From Streptomyces sp. GESEQ-4 (GTDB lineage Bacteria; Actinomycetota; Actinomycetes; Streptomycetales; Streptomycetaceae): a DNA stretch of 64,000 nt. The stretch lies in the NCBI RefSeq assembly GCF_017948455.1, contig NZ_JAFFSU010000001.1, positions 744,001 to 808,000 of the forward strand, given 5' to 3'. The first letter of the stretch is position 1. Each line of letters starts with the position of its first letter. Below are positions 41,484-48,846 of this stretch, piece by piece. The translations under genes and the position numbers were made by a program. Below the pieces are notes generated by a model that worked only from the letters and a program-made list of their open reading frames with translations, ran no database searches and was not told the origin of the DNA.

Positions 41484-41754
41484 ATGTTCGGCACGCTGAA
41501 GCATTTCTTCGACCAGGTGTACTTCCCTGCCTGGACGAGCCCCGTGGCAGGTCGTTCGGCTACTGAGCAGGTCGGGCGAAGTCCACTGCGCTTCGGCAGC
41601 GCCCTGGGGGCGCGGGGCTGTATCGATTTGCGGCTCCGCCGCGTGGGCGCGACCAGCCACGACGGCGCCGCAGACGGCCGGCACGCCGGACAAGGCCGAT
41701 ATCGACGCGTGCTGGGAACTCGGCGCGACCCTCGCCGCGGGACTGATGAACTGA
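41484..41754 (+). pseudogene. Flavodoxin/NADPH-dependent FMN reductase remnant
   Basis: The left part (41484 on) reads MFGTLKHFFDQVYFPAWTSP and the right part (41683-41754) reads TPDKADIDACWELGATLAAG and a stop, in another frame. Both match the C-terminal half of flavodoxin-like NAD(P)H oxidoreductases. The piece between them is replaced by the dispersed repeat (41601-41680), and the N-terminal FMN-binding half is absent. The gene is clearly dead. Confidence 0.7.
41601..41680. repeat. Dispersed repeat, copy 3, inside a pseudogene
   Basis: GGGGGCGCGGGGCTG, then CGCGACCAGCCACGACGG and GCCGCAGACGG match copies 1 and 2, with an extra AT-rich segment (TATCGATTTGCGGCTCCGCC) between the halves. It interrupts the flavodoxin-like remnant, which suggests the element can insert or recombine. 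Confidence 0.65.
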
Positions 41755-41758
41755 GAGA

Positions 41759-41785
41759 GGAGGGGCGCGGGTCACGCGCCCCTCC
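41759..41785 (-). terminator. Hairpin terminator of the carbonic anhydrase gene
   Basis: GGAGGGGCGCG and CGCGCCCCTCC form a perfect 11-bp stem with a 5-base loop, just after the minus-strand stop at 41792. Confidence 0.8.
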
Positions 41786-41791
41786 GGACCG

Positions 41792-42538
41792 TCAGACGAT
41801 GCTGTGGACGCGCTGCGTGTTCAGTTCGTAACGGGCGCCCACGATGGCCAGTCGGCCGCCGGTGACCTTGGCCGCGAGGTCAGGCTCCGCGGCGAGCCGC
41901 GAGCGTACGAGCCGTACGTTGGCGTCGATCGTGGCGTCGACGCGGGCGTCGCCCGCCACACTGCGGTCGATGGCCGGCTTGATCTGGTCGGCCAGGTACT
42001 GGATATGGGCCGGCAACCGCTCACCGGACTCGTCCGACTCGACAGCGGCCTTCACGGCACCGCACGACTGGTGGCCGAGCACCATGACGAGCGGGATGTC
42101 GAGTTCGAGCACGCCGTAAGCGACGCTGCCGAGGACCGCCTCGTCCAGCACCTCACCGCCCGACCGCACGGTCATCAGATCGCCGAGGCCTTGGTCGAAG
42201 ACCAGCTCCGGGGGCACTCGGGAGTCGATGCAGCCGAGTATGAGAGCGAAGGGATGCTGACCCGACGTCAACTCCGTCCGTACCGCGCTCGTCTCGTCCG
42301 GGTGCTGTTCCCGGAAGGTGCGCCAGCGCCGGTTTCCGGCGGCGAGTTCGCGCAGGGCTGCTGCGGGGGTGGTGGGACGGGGCCGCGTGGTGGTGGCAGG
42401 GGCCGCGGACGCGGTGGAGATGCCGGTGGACGCGGCACCGAGGACCGCGGCTCCGGTCAGCCCGGCGCGCAGGAGTGTGCGTCGGGCGGGCGTCGTGGCG
42501 GTCGGCTTGAGGCCGACTGCTCTGTGGGGAGTGTTCAC
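41792..42538 (-). CDS. Exported beta-class carbonic anhydrase
   Basis: This 248-residue protein has an N-terminal Tat-type signal (TPARRTLLRAGLTGAAVLG, cleavage near ASAAPA). A beta-carbonic anhydrase follows. GCIDSRVPPELVFD supplies the zinc Cys and the Asp-Arg pair; GHQSCGAVKAAV the zinc His and second Cys. GGEVLDEAVLGSVAYGV and IVGARYELNTQRVHSI are further family segments. It interconverts CO2 and bicarbonate outside the membrane or at the cell wall. The start is GTG at 42538. Followed by a hairpin. Confidence 0.93.
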   Translation of the reverse strand: MNTPHRAVGLKPTATTPARRTLLRAGLTGAAVLGAASTGISTASAAPATTTRPRPTTPAAALRELAAGNRRWRTFREQHPDETSAVRTELTSGQHPFALILGCIDSRVPPELVFDQGLGDLMTVRSGGEVLDEAVLGSVAYGVLELDIPLVMVLGHQSCGAVKAAVESDESGERLPAHIQYLADQIKPAIDRSVAGDARVDATIDANVRLVRSRLAAEPDLAAKVTGGRLAIVGARYELNTQRVHSIV

Positions 42539-42665
42539 GTCGCAGAACGTATGTGCGGATCGGAGGCTGAACCCCCGCCTTGCCGAATCATGGCCGGCCG
42601 TGACGCAATCATGGGCAAGATCGGGCCCGTGTTTGGTGCTAGTGAGGGCTGCCCTTGGCAGAGTC

Positions 42666-42697
42666 GCGGGGCGAGCCGGTCGCCCGGCTCGCCCCGC
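42666..42697 (-). terminator. Hairpin terminator
   Basis: GCGGGGCGAGCCGG and CCGGCTCGCCCCGC form a perfect 14-bp stem with loop TCGC, downstream of the minus-strand gene ending at 42726. Confidence 0.85.
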
Positions 42698-42725
42698 ATG
42701 CCATTAAGGACCCGATCGGCCCGCG

Positions 42726-43100
42726 TCAGCAGTCCGGCACGCCCTCGATTTTCTCGCCGCCCTGCAGGTACAGGTTGCTCACCCAGGCGATGTCGCTGCC
42801 GGCGAACTCCTGGACCGCGGTCCACCAGCTGTTCGTGCCGACGGCGGGGTCGGTCACGGGCTGGCCCTGCTTCTGGCACACGGCGTCCAGCCAGTGCTGC
42901 GAGCGGACCGCGAGCACGTTGGACGAGGTGTTCGTGTCCTCGCGGAGCTGGACGTCGGTCGCCCAGATGTAGACGTCGGTGAGGGCCGGGTCGCCGTCGT
43001 TCGGCGCGGCCGGGGCGGCCTGGGCCGTGGCGGCGAGGGCGCCGGTGGTGAGCGTGGCCACGGCGAGCGCGGTGGCGGTGCGGCGGATGAGCTTGTTCAT
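42726..43100 (-). CDS. Small secreted SH3-like protein (1)
   Basis: This 124-residue protein has a clear Sec signal (KLIRRTATALAVATLTTGALA, cleavage AQAAPA). The mature part has IWATDVQLREDTNTSSNVLA, then WWTAVQEFAGSDIAWVSNLYLQG and a terminal Cys pair (Cys in AVCQK and PDC). The order VxLRxxxxxSSxVL ... WVSNLYL resembles a bacterial SH3 domain. The two downstream-to-upstream neighbours (43154 and 43543) share this plan. The ATG at 43100 follows GGGGGAGA. Probably binds the cell wall or another surface polymer. Confidence 0.8.
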   Translation of the reverse strand: MNKLIRRTATALAVATLTTGALAATAQAAPAAPNDGDPALTDVYIWATDVQLREDTNTSSNVLAVRSQHWLDAVCQKQGQPVTDPAVGTNSWWTAVQEFAGSDIAWVSNLYLQGGEKIEGVPDC

Positions 43101-43153
43101 GTGAGTCTCCCCCGGAGATGGTGGTGGGTGTGGTGACGGGTGCGGGGCAGCGG

Positions 43154-43540
43154 TCAGCCGCCGGCCCAGACGCATTCCGTGGGCACCCCGTCGATCCAGT
43201 TGGTGGCGTTGTCGATGTAGTAGCTGGGCATCACCCCGTACTTGGTCCAGCCGGGCACCTCGACGACCACCCAGTACGGGTTCCCGCCGATCGTCTGGCC
43301 CGGGAACTGGCAGCGCACGAAGACCTCGGTCGGCGCGCTCACCTGACCCAGTACGGACGGGCAGTTGGTCGTGGACGGGTGGTCCCAGCAGGCGTCGGGG
43401 TAGACCTCGCGAATGTTGACGTCGGTCGCCCAGACGCCGTACATGCCCTGTCCGTGTCCGTCTGCGGTGGCCGTCGAGGCCGTGGCACCGACCAGGGCGA
43501 GTGCCCCGGCGGTGGCGAGCAGTCCGATTCTCCTGCGCAT
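43154..43540 (-). CDS. Small secreted SH3-like protein (2)
   Basis: This 128-residue secreted protein has the signal peptide IGLLATAGALALVGATASTAT. The mature part starts GVWATDVNIREVYPDACWDH, sharing the xWATDVxxRE element with neighbour 1. YWVVVEVPGWTKYGVMPSYYID gives the ending common to SH3-like domains. Three or four Cys (CWDH, NCPS, RCQF, ECVW) suggest disulfides. It lies only 3 bp from the next gene and 53 bp from neighbour 1, so the set is likely an operon read on the minus strand. Confidence 0.75.
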   Translation of the reverse strand: MRRRIGLLATAGALALVGATASTATADGHGQGMYGVWATDVNIREVYPDACWDHPSTTNCPSVLGQVSAPTEVFVRCQFPGQTIGGNPYWVVVEVPGWTKYGVMPSYYIDNATNWIDGVPTECVWAGG

Positions 43541-43542
43541 GG

Positions 43543-43899
43543 TCAGCAGGTGGCGGAGGCGGGCAGGTCGCCGTACTCGTTGCCCTTGAGGTAGACGGCG
43601 CTCACATAGCCCTCCACGAGCTGCACCCAGACGTCGTTGGTGACGCCGTGGTCGCTGACGGTCTCGCCGCGCGTCCAGCAGTAGGCGCCGCGCGGCTGGT
43701 CTGCCGCGACGCTGCCGACCTTGGCGGTCGAACTGGCCGGTCCCTGGCGGACGTTGACGTTCTCGTACGGGACGACGGCGTACGGCGCCGCCAGGACACG
43801 GGCGTCGGACGCGGAGGCAGCCGTGGCGGTGAGCGGGCCGAGCAGGGCGAGTGCTCCGGCGCCGACGAGTGCGGCCCTGGTGAAGGTGCGGGTGGTCAT
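43543..43899 (-). CDS. Small secreted SH3-like protein (3)
   Basis: This 118-residue secreted protein has the signal AALVGAGALALLGPLTATAASA. The mature part has YENVNVRQGPASSTAKVGSV, the classic bacterial SH3 start (VNVRxGPSxxxxVxG), and VWVQLVEGYVSAVYLKGNEYG. It has three Cys. It is the best SH3 match of the three and shows what the other two derive from. First gene of the group of three; a 21-bp tandem repeat lies just upstream (43917-43975). Confidence 0.82.
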   Translation of the reverse strand: MTTRTFTRAALVGAGALALLGPLTATAASASDARVLAAPYAVVPYENVNVRQGPASSTAKVGSVAADQPRGAYCWTRGETVSDHGVTNDVWVQLVEGYVSAVYLKGNEYGDLPASATC

Positions 43900-43916
43900 G
43901 GTGCGTGTTCCCCCTG

Positions 43917-43975
43917 TGCTGAGGTGGTGCTGTTCCGTGCTGAGGTGGTGCTCTTCGGCGAGGCGGTGCTCTTCA
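43917..43975. repeat. 21-bp tandem repeat, about 2.8 copies
   Basis: Copies 43917-43937 and 43938-43958 share TGCTGAGGTGGTGCT, then TTC; a shorter third copy (CGAGGCGGTGCTCTTC) follows. It sits in the leader of the SH3-like gene at 43899. Confidence 0.75.
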
Positions 43976-44010
43976 GCGCGGTGCGTGCGCGCGTGTGCCG
44001 TACGGACGGC

Positions 44011-44463
44011 TCAGTGCCAGCCCGTCTCGGCCAGGACATGGCCGTCGCAGGTGAGCAGCGCGTGCGAGACCCGGCCGTCGAGGTTGTTGCCGATCTTCGT
44101 GTAGGCGTAGTCGATGCCCGCGTCGACGGTCTCGGAGACCCAGCCGTCGGGGCGCGCGGCTCCGGAGTTCGAACGCTCCAGCACGGCGGCGCAGTTGTCC
44201 CGGGAGTTCTCGATCCGGGCGAAGGAGCCGCAGCTGTCGGAGTAGAAGTACTTCAGCGCCATGCCCTCGGCGTACTGGGTGGTGCCGACCTGCCGGAACG
44301 TGCCCGAGCAGCCGGAGACGGTGGGGTACTGGCCCTCGTGGGCGAAGGCCCCGTAGTTGCCCCCGGAGTGCGGGGCGGCCTGAGCGGTGAACGGCGTGGT
44401 CAGTGCCAGCGCTGCGGCGGCACCTCCGGAGATGAGCAGGGTCCTGAGCGAACGGCGGCGCAT
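44011..44463 (-). CDS. Small secreted protein, DUF2690-like
   Basis: A 150-residue secreted protein with the signal RRRSLRTLLISGGAAAALALT, cleavage near AQAAPH. The mature part has VSGCSGTFRQVGTTQYAEGM, ALKYFYSDSCGSFARIENSR and ALLTCDGHVLAETGWH, with four Cys. The pattern LKYFYSDSCxSFARI recalls the DUF2690 family of secreted actinobacterial proteins. I am not certain. The ATG at 44463 follows GAAAGAGGG; the upstream ATG at 44493 has no ribosome binding site. A 16-bp palindrome lies 115 bp upstream. Confidence 0.7.
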   Translation of the reverse strand: MRRRSLRTLLISGGAAAALALTTPFTAQAAPHSGGNYGAFAHEGQYPTVSGCSGTFRQVGTTQYAEGMALKYFYSDSCGSFARIENSRDNCAAVLERSNSGAARPDGWVSETVDAGIDYAYTKIGNNLDGRVSHALLTCDGHVLAETGWH

Positions 44464-44577
44464 GAGCCCTCTTTCGTGGGTCGCGTTGTTCATGGCGTTA
44501 CGGCGGACGGTGACCGGCTGCGTGGCTGGTCATCGCCCTTGTTCGCGACCTTAGGGTTCGTCAGCGCGTCTGCGGCA

Positions 44578-44593
44578 CCTGACAATTGTCAGG
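44578..44593. promoter_or_regulatory. 16-bp perfect palindrome
   Basis: CCTGACAATTGTCAGG is a spacer-free palindrome between the secreted-protein gene (start 44463) and the terminator of the protease gene. Its AT-rich centre and position favour an operator of the gene at 44463. Confidence 0.45.
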
Positions 44594-44599
44594 ACGCGG

Positions 44600-44630
44600 A
44601 AGGCTCCGCCGGGCAGCCCGGCGGAGCCTT
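44600..44630 (-). terminator. Hairpin terminator of the protease gene
   Basis: AAGGCTCCGCCGGG and CCCGGCGGAGCCTT form a perfect 14-bp stem with loop CAG, 30 bp after the minus-strand protease stop. Confidence 0.88.
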
Positions 44631-44659
44631 GGGTCGTCGTTTGGATCAGGTCGTAGGGA

Positions 44660-45811
44660 TCAGGCGGTGTGCAGGGTGAGGCCGTAGCGGCCCAGGATCT
44701 CGTTCACGGGCTGGAACCAGGTCTCCCCGCCGCTGGAGCAGTTGCCCCAGCCGCCGGAGGTGACGCCCTGTGCCTGGTCCCCGCTGATGTAGGAGCCGCC
44801 GGAGTCGCCGGGCTCGGCGCAGACGCTGGTCTTGGTCATCTGGTGCACCGAGCCCTGGCTGTAGTTGACGGTCTCGTTCATGGCCAGTACCCGGCCGCAG
44901 TGCCAGTGCGTGGTCGAGCCGGAGCGGCAGATGGAGCTGCCGACGGGCGCCACGGCCGAGCCGCGCACCAACTGGTCCGGGACCGTGCCCCAGCCGAGGA
45001 CCACCGGCACGGTCCACCAGCCGCTGCCGACGTTGACCCAGGCGTAGTCGTCGCCCGGGAACGAGGAGCCCTGGAAGTTGCCGATGTACGAGCCGTCCCA
45101 GCCGCGCACCCCGGCCCCGGCCCCACCGCAGTGCCCGGCGGTGACGAAGCCGCCGTGGACGGAGAAGCCGATGGAGCAGCGGACGTTGCCGGTGTAGTAG
45201 GGGTCGCCGCCGACGGTGCCGGCCGCGAAGGTCTCCGGCGCGTCCGAGACGGTCCGCACCGTCACCGGTCCGGTCTTGCGGGCCTGCGAGAGGAACCGCT
45301 GGACATCGTTGTCGGCACGCTCGTCGTCGACCACGTTCACCACGACGGTGTTCGCGGCCGGATCGACGTGCCAACTGCTCACGCCCGAGGGTGCGGAGAG
45401 CCGGTCGATACGTGCCTTCGCCGCGTCGAGCTGTCGCGCACTGCGCTCGACGGTGCGGACGGTGGCGCCGGCCGCCTCGACGGCCCGTACGGTCGTGGGG
45501 GAGGCGTCCGGGGTGACGCCTACGGTCAGCCGTCCGCTCTCGGCGTCGAACCATGAACCGCCGTACGCGGCTCCGGCGGCCCGGCGGACCGTGGGTGCCA
45601 GCTCCGTGGCGGTCCGCTCGGCCTTCAGCCGCGCTCCGGCCTGGTCCTTCGACAGCCCGAGATCCCGCTGCATCGCCTGCAGCAGGCCGGTGGAGAGGGA
45701 TGGTGTGTCGGGGGAGTCGCTCGCGGCGGCCGGCAGTGTTCCGGCGGCGGCCCAGCTGCCCAGCATCAGGAGGGTGGCCAGGCCGGCGCGCATGAGTCTG
45801 GTGCGTCTCAT
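44660..45811 (-). CDS. Streptogrisin-type secreted serine protease (S1E)
   Basis: This 383-residue preproprotein has a Sec signal (LMRAGLATLLMLGSWAAAG). The pro-region resembles alpha-lytic protease (GLLQAMQRDLGLSKDQAGARL and WHVDPAANTVVVNVVDD), about residues 35-195. The mature chymotrypsin-like part holds the triad: GFVTAGHCGGAG (His), DDYAWVNVGSGWW (Asp), AEPGDSGGSYI (Ser). Paired Cys are at RCSI/GHC and near SVCAEP/GNCSSG. It digests extracellular protein. The ATG at 45811 is chosen because the operator at 45863-45876 lies upstream; the frame runs on to 45901. Confidence 0.93.
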   Translation of the reverse strand: MRRTRLMRAGLATLLMLGSWAAAGTLPAAASDSPDTPSLSTGLLQAMQRDLGLSKDQAGARLKAERTATELAPTVRRAAGAAYGGSWFDAESGRLTVGVTPDASPTTVRAVEAAGATVRTVERSARQLDAAKARIDRLSAPSGVSSWHVDPAANTVVVNVVDDERADNDVQRFLSQARKTGPVTVRTVSDAPETFAAGTVGGDPYYTGNVRCSIGFSVHGGFVTAGHCGGAGAGVRGWDGSYIGNFQGSSFPGDDYAWVNVGSGWWTVPVVLGWGTVPDQLVRGSAVAPVGSSICRSGSTTHWHCGRVLAMNETVNYSQGSVHQMTKTSVCAEPGDSGGSYISGDQAQGVTSGGWGNCSSGGETWFQPVNEILGRYGLTLHTA

Positions 45812-45862
45812 GGATGTTGCCCTTCGTCGTTCCAACGAGGTGGGGGTGGAACAACCGCAAAC

Positions 45863-45876
45863 TGAGAGCGCTCTCA
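45863..45876. promoter_or_regulatory. LacI-type operator in front of the protease gene
   Basis: TGAGAGCGCTCTCA, identical to the site at 1791-1804, lies 52 bp upstream of the protease start. It links the protease to the GH64 glucanase in one likely regulon. Confidence 0.7.
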
Positions 45877-46058
45877 CCGGGGTTGAGCCGAGCTTAGCCA
45901 CGCACTCCTATCAGGTCCATGCCAATGCCGTTGATTGTTCCGAGGGGATGCGCCCCGACGTCGCCCCCGGTTTGCGGAACCGGCAAAGAAGCTTTGCGGT
46001 GGATGCCGTATCGGCGCAGGCTGCACTTCTGGATCGCTCAGCACCTCAGGGAGGCACC

Positions 46059-46697
46059 ATGACCGACATCCCCGCCACGGAGCCCGCCGCATTCTGGGAG
46101 GCCCGCTACCGCGACAGCACCCGAGTATGGAGTGGGCGCCCGAACGGCCTGCTTGTCCGCGAGGCGGCCGGCCTCCGCCCGGGCACCGCCCTCGACCTGG
46201 GGTGCGGTGAGGGCGCCGACGCGGTCTGGCTGGCGTCGCGCGGCTGGCGCGTCACCGGTGTCGACATCTCCGCCACCGCCCTTGAGCGCGCCGCCGAGCA
46301 CGCCGTCGAGGCCGGTGTCGGCGACCGGGTCACCTGGGAACGCCACGAACTGGGCGAGACCTTTCCGCAGGGACGCTTCGACCTGGTGAGCGCGCACTAT
46401 CTGCAGTCCCCGGTCGGGATCGATCAGGAGGGGGTGCTGCGACAGGCCGCCGCAGCGGTCGCTGCCGACGGCACCCTGTTGCTCGTGCTGCACGCCGGCT
46501 GGCCGTCGTGGCAGACCGAAGCGCCCTTCGACGTGGAGTTCCCCACGCTCGACGCCGTGCTCGCCCAACTCGCCCTGTCCGAAGGGAGTTGGACCGTCGA
46601 GACCATGGAGACGGTCCGCAGCCCGAGCGTCTCGCCCGACGGCATCGAGGGCCATCGGGAAGACAACGTCTGGCGCATCCGGCGCACCGGCCCCTGA
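46059..46697 (+). CDS. Class I SAM-dependent methyltransferase
   Basis: This 212-residue protein has FWEARYRDSTRVWSGRPNGL at the start and the SAM-binding loop TALDLGCGEGADAVWLASRG. Next come WRVTGVDISATALERAAEHA, DLVSAHYLQSPVGID and LLLVLHAGWPSW. It resembles small thiopurine- or arsenite-type methyltransferases in layout, but no substrate motif is certain. The ATG follows AGGGAGG. It converges on a second methyltransferase gene, which it resembles only in fold. Confidence 0.9.
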   Translation: MTDIPATEPAAFWEARYRDSTRVWSGRPNGLLVREAAGLRPGTALDLGCGEGADAVWLASRGWRVTGVDISATALERAAEHAVEAGVGDRVTWERHELGETFPQGRFDLVSAHYLQSPVGIDQEGVLRQAAAAVAADGTLLLVLHAGWPSWQTEAPFDVEFPTLDAVLAQLALSEGSWTVETMETVRSPSVSPDGIEGHREDNVWRIRRTGP

Positions 46698-46717
46698 CCG
46701 GATCGGCCTGCTCCGGA

Positions 46718-47365
46718 TCAGCCTGCCGAGGGCTCCCGCTCGCAGTGCACGAACAGATGCGGCTCGGGCGGGGCATCGGGGAGCGCGGGCGTGAACATCA
46801 CGGTCTCCTCGGACAGCACCGCCAGGCCCGCGGCGGCGAGCATGGCGGTGAAGTCCTCGGCGGAGAAGCTGGTCGCGCGCACGGACTGCCCCATGAAGAC
46901 GGTCTCGAAGTCCTCGACGTCGACCGGCACCGTGGCGAGCGCCATCTGCCCGGTGGGCTTGAGCGCACGCGCCAGACGCCGTACGAGGTCGGACTGCTCC
47001 CGGCGGGACATCTGCAACAGCGAGAAGTACACGCAGACCGCGTCGAACACGTCCTCGTCAAGGGGAACTTCGCGGATGTCGGCACAGCGGAAGGCGGCGT
47101 CTGGCACCTGCCGGGCGGCGAGGTCCACCATGACGGGGGAGACGTCGATCCCGAGGACGTCATGTCCCGCCGCGGCGAGCGTCTCGGCTGTGGGCCGCCC
47201 CGTGCCGCTGCCCACGTCCAGCACCCGGCTGCCGGGGGAGAGCCGGCCGAGGAGCCGTTCCAGCGAGGCCCGATGCGCCTCGGACCGCGCGAAGGCCTTC
47301 TCGTACGTCGCCCCCAACGCGTCGAACACCACCGCGGCAGATGGGCGTTGGTCCTCTGTGGTCAC
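46718..47365 (-). CDS. Class I SAM-dependent methyltransferase
   Basis: A 215-residue protein with FDALGATYEKAFARSEAHRASL, the SAM loop RVLDVGSGTGRPTAETLAAAG, HDVLGIDVSPVMVDLAARQV, and FDAVCVYFSLLQMSRREQSD. The C-terminal part (LAVLSEETVMFTPALPDAPP) forms the substrate lid. The GTG at 47365 follows GGGGGAAGG; an ATG at 47398 would add eleven residues. The methyl acceptor is unknown. It converges on the gene at 46059, with 20 bp between stops. Confidence 0.88.
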   Translation of the reverse strand: MTTEDQRPSAAVVFDALGATYEKAFARSEAHRASLERLLGRLSPGSRVLDVGSGTGRPTAETLAAAGHDVLGIDVSPVMVDLAARQVPDAAFRCADIREVPLDEDVFDAVCVYFSLLQMSRREQSDLVRRLARALKPTGQMALATVPVDVEDFETVFMGQSVRATSFSAEDFTAMLAAAGLAVLSEETVMFTPALPDAPPEPHLFVHCEREPSAG

Positions 47366-47557
47366 CCTTCCCCCTTCGCTGTGCGCATGCTCGGGCATCG
47401 TCGCAACAGGGCGGGACGGCGCACAACCCGCAGGCCTCACTCCCGCCATGCCCCGGCAGGACGATTCTCGCGGCCCGCGGTCAGTGTGGGGCGACATGGG
47501 GCGGCAGGTCCGTACGCGCGGCGCCTTCCTCGTCGCGCGCAGCGCCCCAGCGCCGGT

Positions 47558-48601
47558 TCAGCGGAGCTTGCCGAGGCGGGCGTCCTGCCACAGGTCGACG
47601 CCGCCGTCGCCGGCGTACTTGTCGATCTCGGTGAGCTCCTCGGCGCTGAAGTCGGGGTTCTCCAGCGCGGCGACGTTCTGCTCCAGCTGTTCGGTCCGCG
47701 AGGCGCCGATGACGAGGGAGGTGACGCGTGCGTCGCGCAGTGCCCACGCGAGGGCCATCTGGGCCAGGGTCTGCCCACGTCGGGCGGCGATGTCGTTCAG
47801 CGCCCGCAGCCTGTGCAGCATCTCCTCGGACAGCCACGTGGTGTCGAACGACGTGCCCTGCGCGGCCCGCGAGTCGTCGGGAACGCCGTTCAAGTAGCGC
47901 CCGGTCAGCAGTCCCTGGGCGAGTGCCGTGAACCCGATGACCCCGAAGCCCTCCTCCTGCGCGGCGTCGAGCAGCCCGTCGGTCTCGATCCAGCGGTTGA
48001 GCATGCTGTACGACGGCTGATGGATGAGCAGCGGGGTGCCCAGCTCCCGGAGGATGGCGGCCGCCTGCCGGGTGCGTTCGGCGTCGTACGAGGAGATGCC
48101 GACGTAGAGCGCCTTGCCCTGGCGCACCGCGGTGTCCAGCGCGCCCATCGTCTCCTCGAGCGGGGTGGTCGCGTCGAGTCGGTGGGAGTAGAAGATGTCC
48201 ACGTACTCCAGCCCTGTCCGGCGCAGCGACTGGTCCAGCGAGGCGAGGACGTACTTGCGGGAGCCGCCGCCCTGGCCGTAGGGCCCGGGCCACATGTCCC
48301 AGCCGGCCTTGGTGGAGATCACCAGTTCGTCCCGGTACGGGGCGAGGTCCCGCCGCATCAGCCGACCGAAGTTGATCTCCGCGGCCCCGTACGGCGGGCC
48401 GTAGTTGTTCGCGAGGTCGTGGTGCGTGATGCCGAGGTCGAACGCCCGCAGGGCGATCTCGCGCTGGGTGTCGAAGGGGCGGTCGTCGCCGAAGTTGTGC
48501 CAGTAGCCCAGGGACAGCACGGGCAGGTCGAGTCCCGAGCGTCCGGTGCGCCGGTAGCGCATGGTGCCGTTGTAGCGCTCGGGATTCGCGACGTGGTTCA
48601 T
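47558..48601 (-). CDS. Aldo/keto reductase, YghZ/Gpr-like
   Basis: This 347-residue aldo/keto reductase has MRYRRTGRSGLDLPVLSLGY and HHDLANNYGPPYGAAEINFG with the catalytic Asp and Tyr. LVISTKAGWDMWPGPYGQGG, YVDIFYSHRLDATTPLEETM, and VTSLVIGASRTEQLEQNVAAL follow. The insert WDMWPGPYGQGGSRKY is typical of the L-glyceraldehyde 3-phosphate reductase (YghZ) type. It detoxifies or reduces small aldehydes with NADPH. The ATG at 48601 follows GGAG. It is followed by no obvious terminator. Confidence 0.9.
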   Translation of the reverse strand: MNHVANPERYNGTMRYRRTGRSGLDLPVLSLGYWHNFGDDRPFDTQREIALRAFDLGITHHDLANNYGPPYGAAEINFGRLMRRDLAPYRDELVISTKAGWDMWPGPYGQGGGSRKYVLASLDQSLRRTGLEYVDIFYSHRLDATTPLEETMGALDTAVRQGKALYVGISSYDAERTRQAAAILRELGTPLLIHQPSYSMLNRWIETDGLLDAAQEEGFGVIGFTALAQGLLTGRYLNGVPDDSRAAQGTSFDTTWLSEEMLHRLRALNDIAARRGQTLAQMALAWALRDARVTSLVIGASRTEQLEQNVAALENPDFSAEELTEIDKYAGDGGVDLWQDARLGKLR

Positions 48602-48846
48602 CGGGTGGTCTCCGGGTGGTGCGGTGCGGGGTGCCCCGCCGGAATCGCGGGACATGTCCACCCTGCTCCTGCGTGATCGAGAAGTCCAACAGCTCGCCGT
48701 CATGCCATTCAGCGCTCGCGTCTCTGAATCGAACAATCTGAGAAATTTCCAAGAATCTGTGAGGGGTTTGAACACGCGAGGGCTGAGTTCCGTATGGGGC
48801 GTGGGGATTCCATGCCGAGCAGATCCACACGCGTAGGAGTACTTCC

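Noticed and set aside
45812..45901. N-terminal extension of the serine protease
   Set aside because: The extension lacks signal character and would place the operator inside the coding region.
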